A stretch of DNA of 64,000 bases from Coriobacteriia bacterium (GCA_009783085.1 WRHU01000001.1:1-64000), one strand, 5' to 3'. Shown: positions 8,820 through 18,680, counted from the stretch's first letter. The notes: generated by a model not told the origin, from the letters alone. A program made the numbers and translations.

Positions 8820-10060
8820 GTACCCACTGCTTAGAAATAGCGTTTAATCAGGCGGTGTCCGCTGGCGCCACTGGCACTGCTACTACTACTGGTACTGCTG
8901 CCGCCACCGGCACTGCTACCGCCACCGGCAGCACCTCCACCCCTGCCCGTGGATACCGCATCTATGTGGGCACGGGTTTGCTTGCAGGGCTCGGGTCACA
9001 GCTTGCAAAGCCCACCAAGGGCTCTCATGCCTGCATAATCTCGGACAGCAATGTTGCCCCTTTGTATCTCAAAACGGTGCGCTCCAGTATGGAACAGGCA
9101 GGTTTTACCGTTTGCGAAGCGGTGATTCCAGCAGGCGAGCAGAGTAAAAGTTTTGAACAGGCCCAGACACTTTGGGAAGAACTTGCCGCACAAGGCATGG
9201 GTCGAGATGGCGTGGTGGTAGCCCTTGGTGGTGGCGTGGTTGGCGACCTTGCCGCCTTTGTTGCCTCCACGTATATGCGCGGTGTTTCTTGCGTGCAGAT
9301 TCCCACCTCGCTGCTTGCTATGGTAGACTCGTCGATTGGTGGCAAAACCGCCGTTAATATACCAGCGGGCAAAAACCTTGTGGGCACCTTTGCTCAGCCT
9401 GTCCTCGTGGCGATTGACCTCGATACGCTTAACACCTTACCAAGTGAGGAGTGGGACAACGGCTACGCTGAGATTGCAAAATCTGCGCTGGTTGAAGGTG
9501 GCTCATTTTTTGAATGGCTTGCCAAAAACGTCGCCGCCCTGCGCGCTCAGGATACAAAAACAGTGCAAGAGGCGATTATTCGCTCGCTGACGTTTAAGGG
9601 CAGGGTGGTTGCCGCAGACGAGAAAGAAACCGGCGAGCGCCTGTGCTTGAATTACGGACACACTTTTGCCCATGCCCTTGAAGCGGTTGCAGGTTATGGC
9701 ACAATCTCGCACGGTAGGGCAGTGGCAGAAGGCATGCGCTTTGCGGCTGCTTTGGCTCCTGAGGCACTGGAGGCTTGCCAAGATCCTAAAGCCCCCCAGC
9801 CCTCCTCACAAACAGAAGCGCTCAAAACTTTTCAAGCAACCCAGAACACCTTGCTTGATGCCCTCGGTCTGAGCGAACTCAAAGAGAGTTATCCTGTCGA
9901 TGAACTGTTTGGCCGCATGCTCAACGATAAGAAAAATCGCGCGGGCGAACTCAACTTTGTGTTCGTAACCTCGCCGGGCAACTGGCAAGCAGTCGCCGTT
10001 GATCCAGACCTCGTAAAAATACATCTTATCCTGTGGGCGCAGAGCAGGCTTGAGCTCTGA
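8816..10060 (+). CDS. aroB: 3-Dehydroquinate synthase
   Basis: Converts DAHP to 3-dehydroquinate with NAD+ and a divalent metal. The NAD-binding loop is ALGGGVVGDLAAF, then QIPTSLLAMVDSSIGGKTAV and GKNLVGTFAQP; NYGHTFAHALE supplies metal ligands. The start is GTG at 8816 in a GTGA overlap with aroK. After 14 ordinary residues comes a repeat of about 28 residues rich in Gly-Thr-Ala (TGTA units), encoded by near-tandem ACTGGCACTGCT-type DNA. It sits before the first beta strand (YRIYVGTGLL). A second short insert rich in Ala, Pro and Gln lies near residue 325. At 414 residues it exceeds the usual 350-370 because of these inserts. Confidence 0.95.
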   Translation: MSTHCLEIAFNQAVSAGATGTATTTGTAAATGTATATGSTSTPARGYRIYVGTGLLAGLGSQLAKPTKGSHACIISDSNVAPLYLKTVRSSMEQAGFTVCEAVIPAGEQSKSFEQAQTLWEELAAQGMGRDGVVVALGGGVVGDLAAFVASTYMRGVSCVQIPTSLLAMVDSSIGGKTAVNIPAGKNLVGTFAQPVLVAIDLDTLNTLPSEEWDNGYAEIAKSALVEGGSFFEWLAKNVAALRAQDTKTVQEAIIRSLTFKGRVVAADEKETGERLCLNYGHTFAHALEAVAGYGTISHGRAVAEGMRFAAALAPEALEACQDPKAPQPSSQTEALKTFQATQNTLLDALGLSELKESYPVDELFGRMLNDKKNRAGELNFVFVTSPGNWQAVAVDPDLVKIHLILWAQSRLEL

Positions 10061-10105
10061 GCGTTTTGAGAACCTTATCCGCTGTGCCCCAGAAAGGAAC
10101 AAACC

Positions 10106-10576
10106 ATGAAACTACTCGTTCTTAACGGCCCTAACCTCAACCTTTTAGGCTGGCGTGAACCAGAGGTGTATGGCTGCGCGAGCCTTAACGCTCTCGAAAA
10201 ATCTATACGGCAGTTTGTTGATGAAACGTACAATGAGCCTCGTGGCGACAAAAACGCCATCGAATTAAAGTTTTATCAGAGCAACCACGAAGGACATCTT
10301 ATCAACGCACTCCACAATGCTTACCGAAGCTGCCACGGAGTTGTGTACAATCCTGCAGCGCACACGCATTACTCCTATGCCCTGCGCGATGCCATTGCTG
10401 CCATTTCTATTCCTGTGATTGAGGTTCATTTGAGCGACATAGATGCGCGCGAGGAGTTTCGTAAAAAATCGGTTATGTCCGAGGTATGTCTTGCGCAATT
10501 CAAGGGAGAAGGTGCCACGAGCTATCACAAGGCAGTTGCCTATCTTATTGAACACCTTGAGGGGGCGCAGTTATGA
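10106..10576 (+). CDS. aroQ: 3-Dehydroquinate dehydratase, type II
   Basis: Dehydrates 3-dehydroquinate to 3-dehydroshikimate; small flavodoxin-like enzyme, usually a dodecamer. MKLLVLNGPNLNLLG opens the protein. The mobile lid holds catalytic Arg17 and Tyr22 (GWREPEVYG), with Trp16 where Thr, Arg or Lys is usual. QSNHEGHLI, NPAAHTHYSYALRDA and IEVHLSDIDAREEFR follow; the latter carries the catalytic His. In NPAAHTH a His replaces the more common Tyr. At 156 residues it is near normal length (about 145). It follows aroB after 45 bp and overlaps the next gene by 4 bp. Confidence 0.94.
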   Translation: MKLLVLNGPNLNLLGWREPEVYGCASLNALEKSIRQFVDETYNEPRGDKNAIELKFYQSNHEGHLINALHNAYRSCHGVVYNPAAHTHYSYALRDAIAAISIPVIEVHLSDIDAREEFRKKSVMSEVCLAQFKGEGATSYHKAVAYLIEHLEGAQL

Positions 10577-11706
10577 CGCAGACTCTTAAACAATTGCGCG
10601 AAACGCTCCAGGAGCACAATTTTGACGCTTGCGTGGTTACGCACACCTCAGATCTGCGTTGGCTTACGGGCTGGGAGCTGGTTTTTGACAGTGAGCGAGC
10701 GCATACGGCTCTTATTACGAGCCTCGGTGCTGCTCTTCATACCGACGGACGCTATTCTGGTATCATGCGCGAGCGCGACCCAAAAGAGGAGTGGCTCATC
10801 GATGACACCCTTCTCGCGCACAGTGAGTTTGTGGCGCGCGAACTTGAAAACTACGCAAAAGCGTGGGCAAAACCTCCAAAGCCCCTCCGGGTTGCCATAG
10901 AAAATGACCTTCCGCTCAATCGCTTTAGGGCACTTGAAAAAGCACTCGGAGAAAAAGGCTTCACCGAGCTGGAACTCGTAGAAACCGAGGAGTTTATTAC
11001 CAAGTTGCGTGCGGTAAAAACTCCTGCCGAACTTAAACTTCTCAAAAAAGCTCAAGAAATAAGCGATGCAGCTTTTTATAAGCTGTTCGAATGGTTGCGC
11101 CCCGGCCTTACCGAGATTGAAATTGCCGCTGAACTGGAGCATATTATGCGCGCGCAGGGTGCAGAGGGCATTGCGTTTCCCACCATTGTTGCCTCTGGGC
11201 CAAACACTGCCAACCCGCATGCGGTGCCAACGAACCGTGCTGTGCAAAAGGGCGACTTTTTACTCCTCGATTACGGCGTGCGGTACCGCGACTATTGTTC
11301 TGATACTACCCGCACGCTTTTCATGGACGTACCTAACAGCAAACAAGACGCCCTATACCATGTTGTTCTCGCTGCTTTTGAAGCTGCTCGAGACATCATT
11401 AAACCGGGAATTACTGGTGAACAGGTACACGAATGTGCGGCAAACGTTCTTAAAAAACACGGGTACGCAAAACAATTCCTGCACTCTTTAGGGCACGGCG
11501 TTGGTATAAAAGTACATGAGCTGCCCCGCCTTGCTCCTAAAGCAGATGCAAAGTTGGTTGTGGGCAACGTAGTTACCGTTGAGCCAGGGGTCTATCTGCC
11601 CGGTTTTGGCGGTATTCGTATTGAAGACTGCGGCGTTGTTACTGAGTCTGGCTTTGAGTCTTTTACCGTCCTGCCAATCGATCCTTTAGTTATTGCGCCA
11701 GCCTAG
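10573..11706 (+). CDS. M24 family Xaa-Pro peptidase
   Basis: Probable aminopeptidase P or prolidase type enzyme: a creatinase-like N-terminal domain, then the pita-bread M24 domain. The dinuclear-metal ligands are visible in order: the Asp pair in LLDYGVRYRDYCSDTTRT, His in HSLGHGVGIKVHE, and the Glu residues in VEPGVYLPG and GIRIEDCGVV. At 377 residues it has the size of PepQ/PapA-type enzymes. In many Gram-positives this gene follows aroQ and precedes efp; here a chorismate mutase follows after 200 bp instead. It overlaps aroQ (ATGA) and is probably co-translated with it. Dipeptidase versus aminopeptidase specificity cannot be told from sequence. Confidence 0.9.
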   Translation: MTQTLKQLRETLQEHNFDACVVTHTSDLRWLTGWELVFDSERAHTALITSLGAALHTDGRYSGIMRERDPKEEWLIDDTLLAHSEFVARELENYAKAWAKPPKPLRVAIENDLPLNRFRALEKALGEKGFTELELVETEEFITKLRAVKTPAELKLLKKAQEISDAAFYKLFEWLRPGLTEIEIAAELEHIMRAQGAEGIAFPTIVASGPNTANPHAVPTNRAVQKGDFLLLDYGVRYRDYCSDTTRTLFMDVPNSKQDALYHVVLAAFEAARDIIKPGITGEQVHECAANVLKKHGYAKQFLHSLGHGVGIKVHELPRLAPKADAKLVVGNVVTVEPGVYLPGFGGIRIEDCGVVTESGFESFTVLPIDPLVIAPA

Positions 11707-11780
11707 CCTAGCAGAGCGGTAAAACCTGCCCTACACTTTTTCCACACACGTACGCAACCTGCACTTCGACACCAAACCAT

Positions 11781-11811
11781 TACACAAGCGCTTGTGTATA
11801 TGTGCTATTCT
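11781..11811 (+). promoter_or_regulatory. Palindromic operator and extended -10 before chorismate mutase/DAHP synthase
   Basis: TACACAAGCGCTTGTGTA (11781-11798) is a perfect 18-bp palindrome. It is followed by TGCTATTCT (11803-11811), which fits an extended -10. No T-run follows, so a terminator is unlikely. The position, over the -35 region, suggests a repressor site controlling entry into the aromatic pathway. The binding protein is unknown. Confidence 0.5.
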
Positions 11812-11908
11812 GTAAAGAACGCTGATGCAGAAGCACTCTGGTGGCGCTTACCTTAAAAGGCGCGCAAAACCAGATGGCGCAAATGCAGTCACTATGAAAG
11901 GAAAAACT

Positions 11909-12196
11909 ATGTGTGCTATGGATTTTGACAAAGATGCCCTTTTGGCTATCGAAGAACACCGTGCAACCATTGACGAGATTGACGAGCAAGTTGTTGCTTT
12001 GCTCAATGCCCGCGCCATGTTGTCACTTGCTATTCGAAGCCTCAAACCGCAGGCTCAGCTGGGCTTGTACGACCCGCGCCGCGAGGAAGAGATATTTGAG
12101 CGCATTACGAGCTTCAACGACGGCCCACTCTTCAACGACGACCTGCGTACTATTTATTCCGTAATCCTCAAGGTGAGCAAGGAGATGCACGCATGA
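11909..12196 (+). CDS. Chorismate mutase, AroQ class
   Basis: Rearranges chorismate to prephenate for Phe and Tyr. The 95-residue all-helical domain has the AroQ pattern: HRATIDEIDEQVVALLNARA in helix 1 (active-site Arg, Asp), then IRSLKP, then YDPRREEEIFERI, then a C-terminal helix. The open frame extends up to 11825. I chose the ATG at 11909 because AAAGGA lies 7 nt upstream and the domain starts soon after. The stop overlaps the start of the DAHP synthase gene (ATGA), so the first committed enzyme and the branch-point enzyme are coupled. In several bacteria such mutases regulate DAHP synthase allosterically. Confidence 0.88.
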   Translation: MCAMDFDKDALLAIEEHRATIDEIDEQVVALLNARAMLSLAIRSLKPQAQLGLYDPRREEEIFERITSFNDGPLFNDDLRTIYSVILKVSKEMHA

Positions 12197-12972
12197 GTTA
12201 CGTTCCTTATCACCAAAAAGACACCATAACTATGCTCGCTGGCCCGTGTTCCATTGAAGATGCCGAGCAGATGGAGCAAGTTGCCGCTTGCCTCGAAAAA
12301 AACAAGCTTAGCTGGATTCGCGGCGGTGCATTTAAGCCCCGCACGAGCCCGTATTCTTTTCAAGGTTTGGGCGAGGAGGGCTTAAGCCTCATGGCGCAGG
12401 TGGGCAAGCGTCACAATCTCAAAACGCTAACCGAAGTAGTTGATACGCAGCACATCGACATGACCATAAATTACGTTGATGGCCTACAAATTGGCACGCG
12501 CAATATGGCAAACTTTGAGTTGCTTAAGGCTGTTGGCTTGGCGACCTCAGAAAATCATAAGCCCGTTTTGTTCAAGCGTGGTATGGCGGCGACTATCGAC
12601 GAGTGGCTTGCTGCTGCTGAGTATCTAACCATGGGCGGCAATCCTAATATCATGCTGTGCGAGCGTGGCTTGCGTACCTTTGAAAACGCAACACGTTTTA
12701 CGCTTGATATTGCTGCAGTGCCCGTTATCCACAAGCGTTCTTTGCTCCCTATATGCGTTGATGTTTCACACCCTGCCGGTCAAGTTGACCTTGTTCCTGC
12801 CTTGGCTAAGGCTGCAGTGGCAGCGGGTTGCGACTCGCTTATGATAGAGGTTCACCCTAACCCCGCACAGGCTAAATCAGACGGACCTCAGCAGCTGACT
12901 ATTGCTCAGTTTGACGAGTTGCTCGAAGAGCTTCGCGCTCTTGCTGCGGTGCTTGGCAAGTCGATAGTTTAA
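12193..12972 (+). CDS. DAHP synthase, type I-beta (KDOPS-like)
   Basis: 3-Deoxy-7-phosphoheptulonate synthase: condenses PEP and erythrose 4-phosphate, the first step of the shikimate pathway. Signatures are AGPCSIED near residue 16, [16 protein letters not shown] (the KPRTSP phosphate/PEP site), [17 protein letters not shown] and [17 protein letters not shown] with the metal-binding His. At 259 residues it lacks an N-terminal ferredoxin-like (ACT-type) regulatory domain. Feedback control may therefore come through the separately encoded chorismate mutase that overlaps its start (inference). pcrA follows 23 bp later. Confidence 0.93.
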   Translation: MSYVPYHQKDTITMLAGPCSIEDAEQMEQVAACLEKNKLSWIRGGAFKPRTSPYSFQGLGEEGLSLMAQVGKRHNLKTLTEVVDTQHIDMTINYVDGLQIGTRNMANFELLKAVGLATSENHKPVLFKRGMAATIDEWLAAAEYLTMGGNPNIMLCERGLRTFENATRFTLDIAAVPVIHKRSLLPICVDVSHPAGQVDLVPALAKAAVAAGCDSLMIEVHPNPAQAKSDGPQQLTIAQFDELLEELRALAAVLGKSIV

Positions 12973-12995
12973 TTGCTCAGGAGCTACGCGCAGCT

Positions 12996-15362
12996 ATGTC
13001 TTTTAATCTGGCGAACCTTAATGCCGAGCAGCGGCTGGCGGCAGAAACAACCCAAGGCCCTCTACTGTTGCTGGCAGGTGCGGGCACGGGTAAAACACGG
13101 GTGCTTACCTATCGCATTGCTCATCTCATAAACGATCTGCACGTGTCGCCCTACCAGATACTGGCTATTACCTTTACCAATAAGGCTGCCAACGAGATGC
13201 GCGAGCGTCTTGCTGGCTTGCTCGGAGGGCAGCTACGCGGTATGTGGGTGGCGACCTTCCATGCGATGTGCGTGCGTATTTTGCGTGCCGATGCCGAGAA
13301 AATTGGCTTTACGCGAGATTTTAGTATTGTTGACGAGAGCGATGCCAAGCGTTTATTCAAAGAGCTGTACGCCACGCTTAACATTGACGATAAAACCTTT
13401 CCCATCAATGGTATTCGCGCCCGCATTTCTAACGCAAAAAATGAGCTTATTGCTCCTGATGAACTTAAAGAACAAGCCAACAACGGCTACGACCGTCTTG
13501 CCGCTCAAGTATATGCTGTGTATCAGGAGCGTCTTTTGCGCGCAAACGCCATGGATTTTGATGACCTACTGTTTAATGCTCATCGGCTGCTTGCGCAAAA
13601 CCCTGCGGTGCTTGATGCCTATCAAGAGCGTTTTCGCTATTTGCTCATTGACGAGTATCAAGACACCAATCATGCCCAGTATTCCATTAGTCAGCTATTA
13701 GCTGCGAAGTATCGCAATATTATGGTGGTGGGCGATGACGACCAGTCCATTTACTCGTGGCGTGGGGCTGACATTCGCAACATTCTCGAGTTTGAGCATG
13801 ACTACCCTGAGGCTTCGGTGCAAAAGCTGGAGCGCAACTATCGCTCAACCTCTACCATTCTTGAGGCGGCAAATGCCGTTATTGCCAACAACGAGAAGCG
13901 CAAAAAAAAGGAGCTTTTTACCGAGGACGTGCGGGGAGAAAAGATAGCTCTTTATCAGGCTTCTGATGAACGAGATGAGGGTCGCTGGATAGCGTCTGAG
14001 ATTGAAAAATTACACTGTGCTAATCGCCCTTACGCAGATTTTGCGGTGTTTTATCGTACCAACGCTCAGTCGCGTACTTTGGAGGATATGCTGCTTCGCG
14101 CTGGTGTGCCGTATCGCATAGTGGGCGGCACCCGCTTTTTTGACCGCGCGGAGATACGCGACGTGATGGCGTATCTTAAATGCGTGATTAACCCCGCCGA
14201 TGACATTTCTGCCAAGCGCATTATCAACACGCCACGCCGGGGTATTGGTAAAACAACGGTGGCAAAAATTGAGGACATTGTTGCGCGGGAGGGCTGCACC
14301 TTTCTTGAAGCCGTTGCGCTTGCACTGGTGGAAGACGGCATCGGGGCAAGCGCCAAGAACGCTTTGGCGGAGTTTATGCAGCTACTCAAAGACGCAGGGC
14401 AATACTCTGGCGAACTGAGAAACATAGTTGAAATGATTGTGGAGCGCAGTGGACTTGAGGCTGCCTTAGAGGCTGAGCGAACTGACGAAGCAAAAGGTAG
14501 GCTCGAAAATATCCGAGAGTTTTTTGGTGTTGCCCAAGAGTTTGATGAGGGCCATCAAGACGAGTTTGACGATGAGTTTGAGGAGTTTGGCGCTGAGCTC
14601 GATGGGTTTGGTGCTGAACTTGAGAAGTTTGACTCTGAGCCGCTCGCAGACGAAAACGAAAAACGTGACAAAATCGTACCGTCCCCTTTGGCGCAGCTCG
14701 GGCGCTTTATGGAGTGGTTGGCACTCCGCTCAGATTTGGATAGTCTTATTGAGGGCGAGTCTTTTGTTACGCTTATGACGGTTCACTCTGCAAAAGGACT
14801 TGAGTTCCCCGTTGTGTTCATTGCTGGGTTAGAGGAGAGCATTTTTCCTCATATTGCTTCGGTGCTTGAAAGCGAAGGAGATGCCGAGGAGGAGCGCCGG
14901 TTGGCGTACGTTGCCATAACCCGCGCGCGCGAACTTTTGCATATAACGCACGCTCAGGTACGCTCGCTCTTTGGTTCAACGCAGGCAAATCCTCGTTCGC
15001 GTTTTGTTGCTGAAATCCCTACCGAGCTTTTGAGCTTGAGTGGTGTTGGGTCGCAGGGTTATTTGGGCACCGGCTGGGAAAAACGGGGAGATAGGCGCGG
15101 CATTTTTGGTTCGGGCAGCTCTGGCTCGCTGGCGACGGCAAAAACGGCAAGTCGTTTTGAAAATCAGCCCGTCAGCTACCACAGCATCAACGCCGCCGAA
15201 ATACCCGATTTCAAAATTGGTGATGAGGTTGACCACAAGGTCTTTGGACGAGGTGTGGTTGAGGCTCTTGAGGGCGATGCCATTTCGATACGCTTCAATA
15301 AGCTTAATGCCACCAAAAAGCTCTTGTTAGGGTATGCCCCTATCGTAAAGCTGAACAGGTAA
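12996..15362 (+). CDS. pcrA: UvrD/PcrA-type superfamily 1 DNA helicase
   Basis: ATP-dependent 3'-5' helicase for nucleotide-excision repair and replication-fork maintenance. Motifs appear in order: Q motif region LNAEQRLAA; Walker A AGAGTGKTR; Ia ITFTNKAANEM; II LLIDEYQDTN; III VGDDDQSIYSWRGAD; IV LERNYRST; V VTLMTVHSAKGLEFPVVFIAGLEE; VI EERRLAYVAITRARE. The C-terminus (DEVDHKVFGRGVVEAL) is the PcrA/UvrD Tudor-like RNA-polymerase-interaction module. An acidic Phe/Glu/Asp insert of about 40 residues (DEFDDEFEEFGAELDGFG) lies before motif V. At 788 residues it is otherwise normal. Its role beside the aro genes is unexplained. Confidence 0.96.
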   Translation: MSFNLANLNAEQRLAAETTQGPLLLLAGAGTGKTRVLTYRIAHLINDLHVSPYQILAITFTNKAANEMRERLAGLLGGQLRGMWVATFHAMCVRILRADAEKIGFTRDFSIVDESDAKRLFKELYATLNIDDKTFPINGIRARISNAKNELIAPDELKEQANNGYDRLAAQVYAVYQERLLRANAMDFDDLLFNAHRLLAQNPAVLDAYQERFRYLLIDEYQDTNHAQYSISQLLAAKYRNIMVVGDDDQSIYSWRGADIRNILEFEHDYPEASVQKLERNYRSTSTILEAANAVIANNEKRKKKELFTEDVRGEKIALYQASDERDEGRWIASEIEKLHCANRPYADFAVFYRTNAQSRTLEDMLLRAGVPYRIVGGTRFFDRAEIRDVMAYLKCVINPADDISAKRIINTPRRGIGKTTVAKIEDIVAREGCTFLEAVALALVEDGIGASAKNALAEFMQLLKDAGQYSGELRNIVEMIVERSGLEAALEAERTDEAKGRLENIREFFGVAQEFDEGHQDEFDDEFEEFGAELDGFGAELEKFDSEPLADENEKRDKIVPSPLAQLGRFMEWLALRSDLDSLIEGESFVTLMTVHSAKGLEFPVVFIAGLEESIFPHIASVLESEGDAEEERRLAYVAITRARELLHITHAQVRSLFGSTQANPRSRFVAEIPTELLSLSGVGSQGYLGTGWEKRGDRRGIFGSGSSGSLATAKTASRFENQPVSYHSINAAEIPDFKIGDEVDHKVFGRGVVEALEGDAISIRFNKLNATKKLLLGYAPIVKLNR

Positions 15363-15405
15363 GGTACACTATAGAGCAGTAATCTTAAGTATTTGTGAGG
15401 ACACT

Positions 15406-16566
15406 ATGACTAACGAAACCCATACTCCGCAGGAACAACCTGCTTTGAATCAGCCGCTCAGCCCGCAGCCGCCTGCACAACCGCCTTATGACGTGCAGCA
15501 ACCCTATGGCGCACAGCTGCCCCAGCAACCTTATGGCGCGCAGCAGTTTCAGCAACCGCCTGTTCCTCCACAAAACTTTGTACCTTTTCCCTCGCATACC
15601 TCACTCAGGCGTGACATTATGTCTACCTGCCTTACTGTTTTGGCGTTTATTCTCACCATACAACTAGGTGCGGGTGTTCTTGGCGCAATTCTCATGCTGG
15701 CAGCTGAGGGGCCAAGCAACTTTCTCAATGAAACTGATGTAACCAGTTTGATTGGTAAGCACATTGACCTTATCATGATCGCTCAGCTTATTGCCATGAC
15801 GTGTGGCTTGGCGTGGTTTTTCCTTATTCGTGGCAAGAAATTTTTGACCACGGATATTACCAAACGCAACGCAAGCCCACGAGCCTCTGGCATTTTTGAG
15901 CTTATTGCGCTCATGTTTGGCATTCAGTTTTCAACGGTTCTTTTGGCTATGCTTGCAGAAACTATCCTGAGGCCCGCAGGGCTTTCGGCAACGGACTCAA
16001 TGGATAGCTCGGTTATGATGATGCTCTCCTCACCGCTGGGCATACTCTACGTGGTGCTTATTGGTCCTATTATTGAAGAGCTTGCCTTTCGCGGGGCTGT
16101 TATGCGTAAGCTTGAGCCCTATGGTGCTAACTTTGCGATTGTTACTTCGTCGATTCTTTTTGGGTTGTACCATCTCATACTGTTTCAGGCGGTGTTCGCC
16201 TTTTTTGCCGGTCTGATATTTGCCTACGCCGCTGGTCGTTATTCGCTTAAGTGGGCCTTGCTGCTTCACATACTTAACAATCTCCTTGCCACGCTCACGG
16301 TTTTGCTTCCGCGCGCGCTGACAATGCTTCCTCAAGACGCTGCTGAGGAAATTGTTGGAATGGGATTTATTGCCCTCTATTTTGTGGGATTTGTAGTAGC
16401 CATAGTGTTGCTTGTGGTCAAGCGAGATAGCTTTAAGGCACAAAAAGTCGCCGGAGCCCCTGTGCTGCCGCGGGTCTTTAAGACTGCCTACTCCCATCCA
16501 GCCTTTATCGTCTATGTTTCTTTGACGGTTCTCTTTGGGCTTGTTTCGGTCGCTGTTGGCCTGTGA
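15406..16566 (+). CDS. CPBP family intramembrane metalloprotease
   Basis: Multi-pass membrane protein (about 8 helices) with a Pro/Gln-rich N-terminal cytoplasmic tail of about 60 residues containing repeated QQPYGAQ units. The CPBP (Abi/Rce1-like) motifs are IIEELAFRG (EExxxR), [10 protein letters not shown] (FxxxH) and LLHILNN (HxxxN). Members cleave or process prenylated or leader-type peptides, but the substrate here is unknown. The stop overlaps the GTG start of the ABC-F gene (GTGA), so the two are coupled. Confidence 0.88.
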   Translation: MTNETHTPQEQPALNQPLSPQPPAQPPYDVQQPYGAQLPQQPYGAQQFQQPPVPPQNFVPFPSHTSLRRDIMSTCLTVLAFILTIQLGAGVLGAILMLAAEGPSNFLNETDVTSLIGKHIDLIMIAQLIAMTCGLAWFFLIRGKKFLTTDITKRNASPRASGIFELIALMFGIQFSTVLLAMLAETILRPAGLSATDSMDSSVMMMLSSPLGILYVVLIGPIIEELAFRGAVMRKLEPYGANFAIVTSSILFGLYHLILFQAVFAFFAGLIFAYAAGRYSLKWALLLHILNNLLATLTVLLPRALTMLPQDAAEEIVGMGFIALYFVGFVVAIVLLVVKRDSFKAQKVAGAPVLPRVFKTAYSHPAFIVYVSLTVLFGLVSVAVGL

Positions 16567-18680
16567 TTGTTTCTCTTGATAACGTCAGCAAGTCTTTTGG
16601 CTCACGCGTTTTGTTTAGCAACGCGCAGCTGCTTATTAACGAGCGCGACCGCATAGCCCTCGTTGGCGCAAATGGTACGGGAAAAACCACGCTCCTTAAC
16701 GTCATCGCCCGCCGCATAAGCCCCGATACTGGTGCGGTTGTTATGGCAAACAAAACACGCATTGGCTATCTTGAGCAAGAAACCATTGAGCAGGCAGACG
16801 AAACCAAGGTGCTTGATGTGGTGCTTTCTGCTGCGGCAGAGGTGCTTAAAATGGGGGAGCGTCTTACCGAGCTCGAGCACAAAATAACCGAAAGTGCCAC
16901 GGCGCACGATACAGCCAAAGCGCACGATACAGCTACGGCGCACGATACAGCCAAAGCGCACGATACAGCACTTCACGAAAAATACCTTGAGGAATATGGA
17001 CGGCTTTCTGACACCTTTGAACTGCAGGGTGGTTACACGCTTGAACCCTTGGCCAGAAGCGTTTTGTTTGGTCTTGGTTTTAAGGAAGCCGACCTTACAC
17101 GCCCCGCTCAGGAGTTTAGTGGGGGTTGGCAGATGCGGATTGCTTTGGCGCGCTTATTGCTCTCGAAGCCAGATTTGCTGCTCCTCGATGAACCCACCAA
17201 CCATCTTGATTTGGAAAGCGTGCGCTGGCTCGAAGGCTTTTTGCGCTCGTATGAAGGAGCGGTTGTGGTGGTAAGCCATGACCGGGCTTTTATGGATGGT
17301 ATGGTTGATGTGATAGTTGAAATCGACGAAGGCGCACTCTTGCGCTACAAAGGCAGCTATACGCAGTATGAAAAACAACGTGCCGAGCGAATTGAACGTC
17401 AGCGTGAGGCATACGAGGCACAGCAGGCAGAAATTGCACGCACTGAGGCGTTTATTGAGCGGTTTCGTTACAAGGCAACCAAGGCAAAGCAGGTTCAAGA
17501 CCGTGTGCGCAAACTTGAAAAGTTGGAACGTCTCACGCTGCCGCAAGCTACGCAAAAAGTTACGTTTCGCTTTAGACAGCCCCCGCGCACGGGAGATATG
17601 GTAATAAAACTTGAGGGCGTGCAGAAATCATTTGGTTCAAATGTAGTGTATGGCGCAGACGGCTCGGGCATAGATTTGAGCTTGTATCGTGGTGAGAAAA
17701 TTGCGCTGGTAGGCCCTAACGGTGCAGGAAAGTCAACGCTCCTCAAAATGCTTGCAGGCGCACTTGAGCCCGATGCAGGCAAGCGTACGCTGGGGGTTCA
17801 TGTAGAAGTTGACTACTACGCGCAGCACCAACTTGAGGGGCTCAATCGAAACAACACCGTTTTTACCGAGCTTGATGAGGTTGCGCCCGGCTGGACTATT
17901 GCTGAGGTGCGCGGTTTGCTCGGTGCCTTTTTGTTTACGGGTGATGAGGTAGAAAAAAAGGTGAGCGTGCTGAGCGGTGGCGAAAAAAGCCGTCTTGCGC
18001 TGGCAAAAATGTTGGTTCAGCCTACGCCCTTGCTCTGCCTTGACGAGCCCACCAATCACCTTGACATTGCAAGTTCAAACATTCTTGAGGCAGCACTCGA
18101 TGCCTTTGAGGGCACTCTGGTGCTCATCACGCACGATCGGCATCTTATCCGTGCTATTGCCAACCGTATTATTGAAGTCAAAGATGGACGCATTGTGAGC
18201 TACGATGGCGACTATGACTACTATCTCTATAAAACTGAGGGAGAAGGTGCGCCAAGTGCAACGGCTGAACGTGCTGCCCCAAAAGGTGCAGCGCTGGAAA
18301 AAGGAACTACAGGAGGCGGCGAGTCTTCTGCGCGCTCCTCGGCTAAGACTACCGCTACTACTGCAACAGAAGCTACCTCAGGCCCCAAAACCAAAGAACA
18401 AAAGCGGCTTGAGGCTGAGGCACGCAATAAAGCCTATGGCCTTTTGAAGCACGAGCGCTCACGCTTGCCTGAGCTCGAGGCCGAGCTTGATGAGGTGCAG
18501 GCTCGTCATGATGAACTGATGAAGCTCATGGCAGACGAGAGTTTGTATCAGGACAAAGAAGCGTTTAATGCGGCCCTTATGGAATATAACGAGCTGCGTC
18601 GTCGCATTCCCGTCTTGGAAAAGGAATGGCTTGAGCTTACGCACACCATAGAGAGCGTGCTTGAAGGTGCTGGTGCATAG
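16563..18680 (+). CDS. ABC-F family ribosome-associated ATPase
   Basis: Two ABC domains in one chain without membrane segments, the ABC-F layout; such proteins act at the ribosomal E site in translation or antibiotic protection. Domain 1: Walker [10 protein letters not shown], signature [15 protein letters not shown], Walker [13 protein letters not shown]. The arginine/glutamate-rich P-site tRNA linker follows ([18 protein letters not shown]). Domain 2: [37 protein letters not shown]. The C-terminal coiled coil begins after an Ala/Thr-rich stretch. The start is GTG at 16563. An in-frame fourfold AHDTAK repeat interrupts domain 1 (see repeat at 16902). 705 residues against the usual 520-650. 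Confidence 0.93.
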   Translation: MIVSLDNVSKSFGSRVLFSNAQLLINERDRIALVGANGTGKTTLLNVIARRISPDTGAVVMANKTRIGYLEQETIEQADETKVLDVVLSAAAEVLKMGERLTELEHKITESATAHDTAKAHDTATAHDTAKAHDTALHEKYLEEYGRLSDTFELQGGYTLEPLARSVLFGLGFKEADLTRPAQEFSGGWQMRIALARLLLSKPDLLLLDEPTNHLDLESVRWLEGFLRSYEGAVVVVSHDRAFMDGMVDVIVEIDEGALLRYKGSYTQYEKQRAERIERQREAYEAQQAEIARTEAFIERFRYKATKAKQVQDRVRKLEKLERLTLPQATQKVTFRFRQPPRTGDMVIKLEGVQKSFGSNVVYGADGSGIDLSLYRGEKIALVGPNGAGKSTLLKMLAGALEPDAGKRTLGVHVEVDYYAQHQLEGLNRNNTVFTELDEVAPGWTIAEVRGLLGAFLFTGDEVEKKVSVLSGGEKSRLALAKMLVQPTPLLCLDEPTNHLDIASSNILEAALDAFEGTLVLITHDRHLIRAIANRIIEVKDGRIVSYDGDYDYYLYKTEGEGAPSATAERAAPKGAALEKGTTGGGESSARSSAKTTATTATEATSGPKTKEQKRLEAEARNKAYGLLKHERSRLPELEAELDEVQARHDELMKLMADESLYQDKEAFNAALMEYNELRRRIPVLEKEWLELTHTIESVLEGAGA
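16902..16970 (+). repeat. 18-bp in-frame tandem repeat in the ABC-F gene
   Basis: Four units begin at 16902, 16920, 16938 and 16956, each starting GCGCACGATACAGC (the last is partial). The repeats are near identical and encode [12 protein letters not shown]. The 18-bp unit keeps frame whatever the copy number. The position is the helical insertion region of the first ABC domain. Confidence 0.9.

Noticed and set aside
16902-16970. Possible CRISPR array
   Set aside because: Units are directly adjacent with no spacers and are read in frame within an ABC-F gene.
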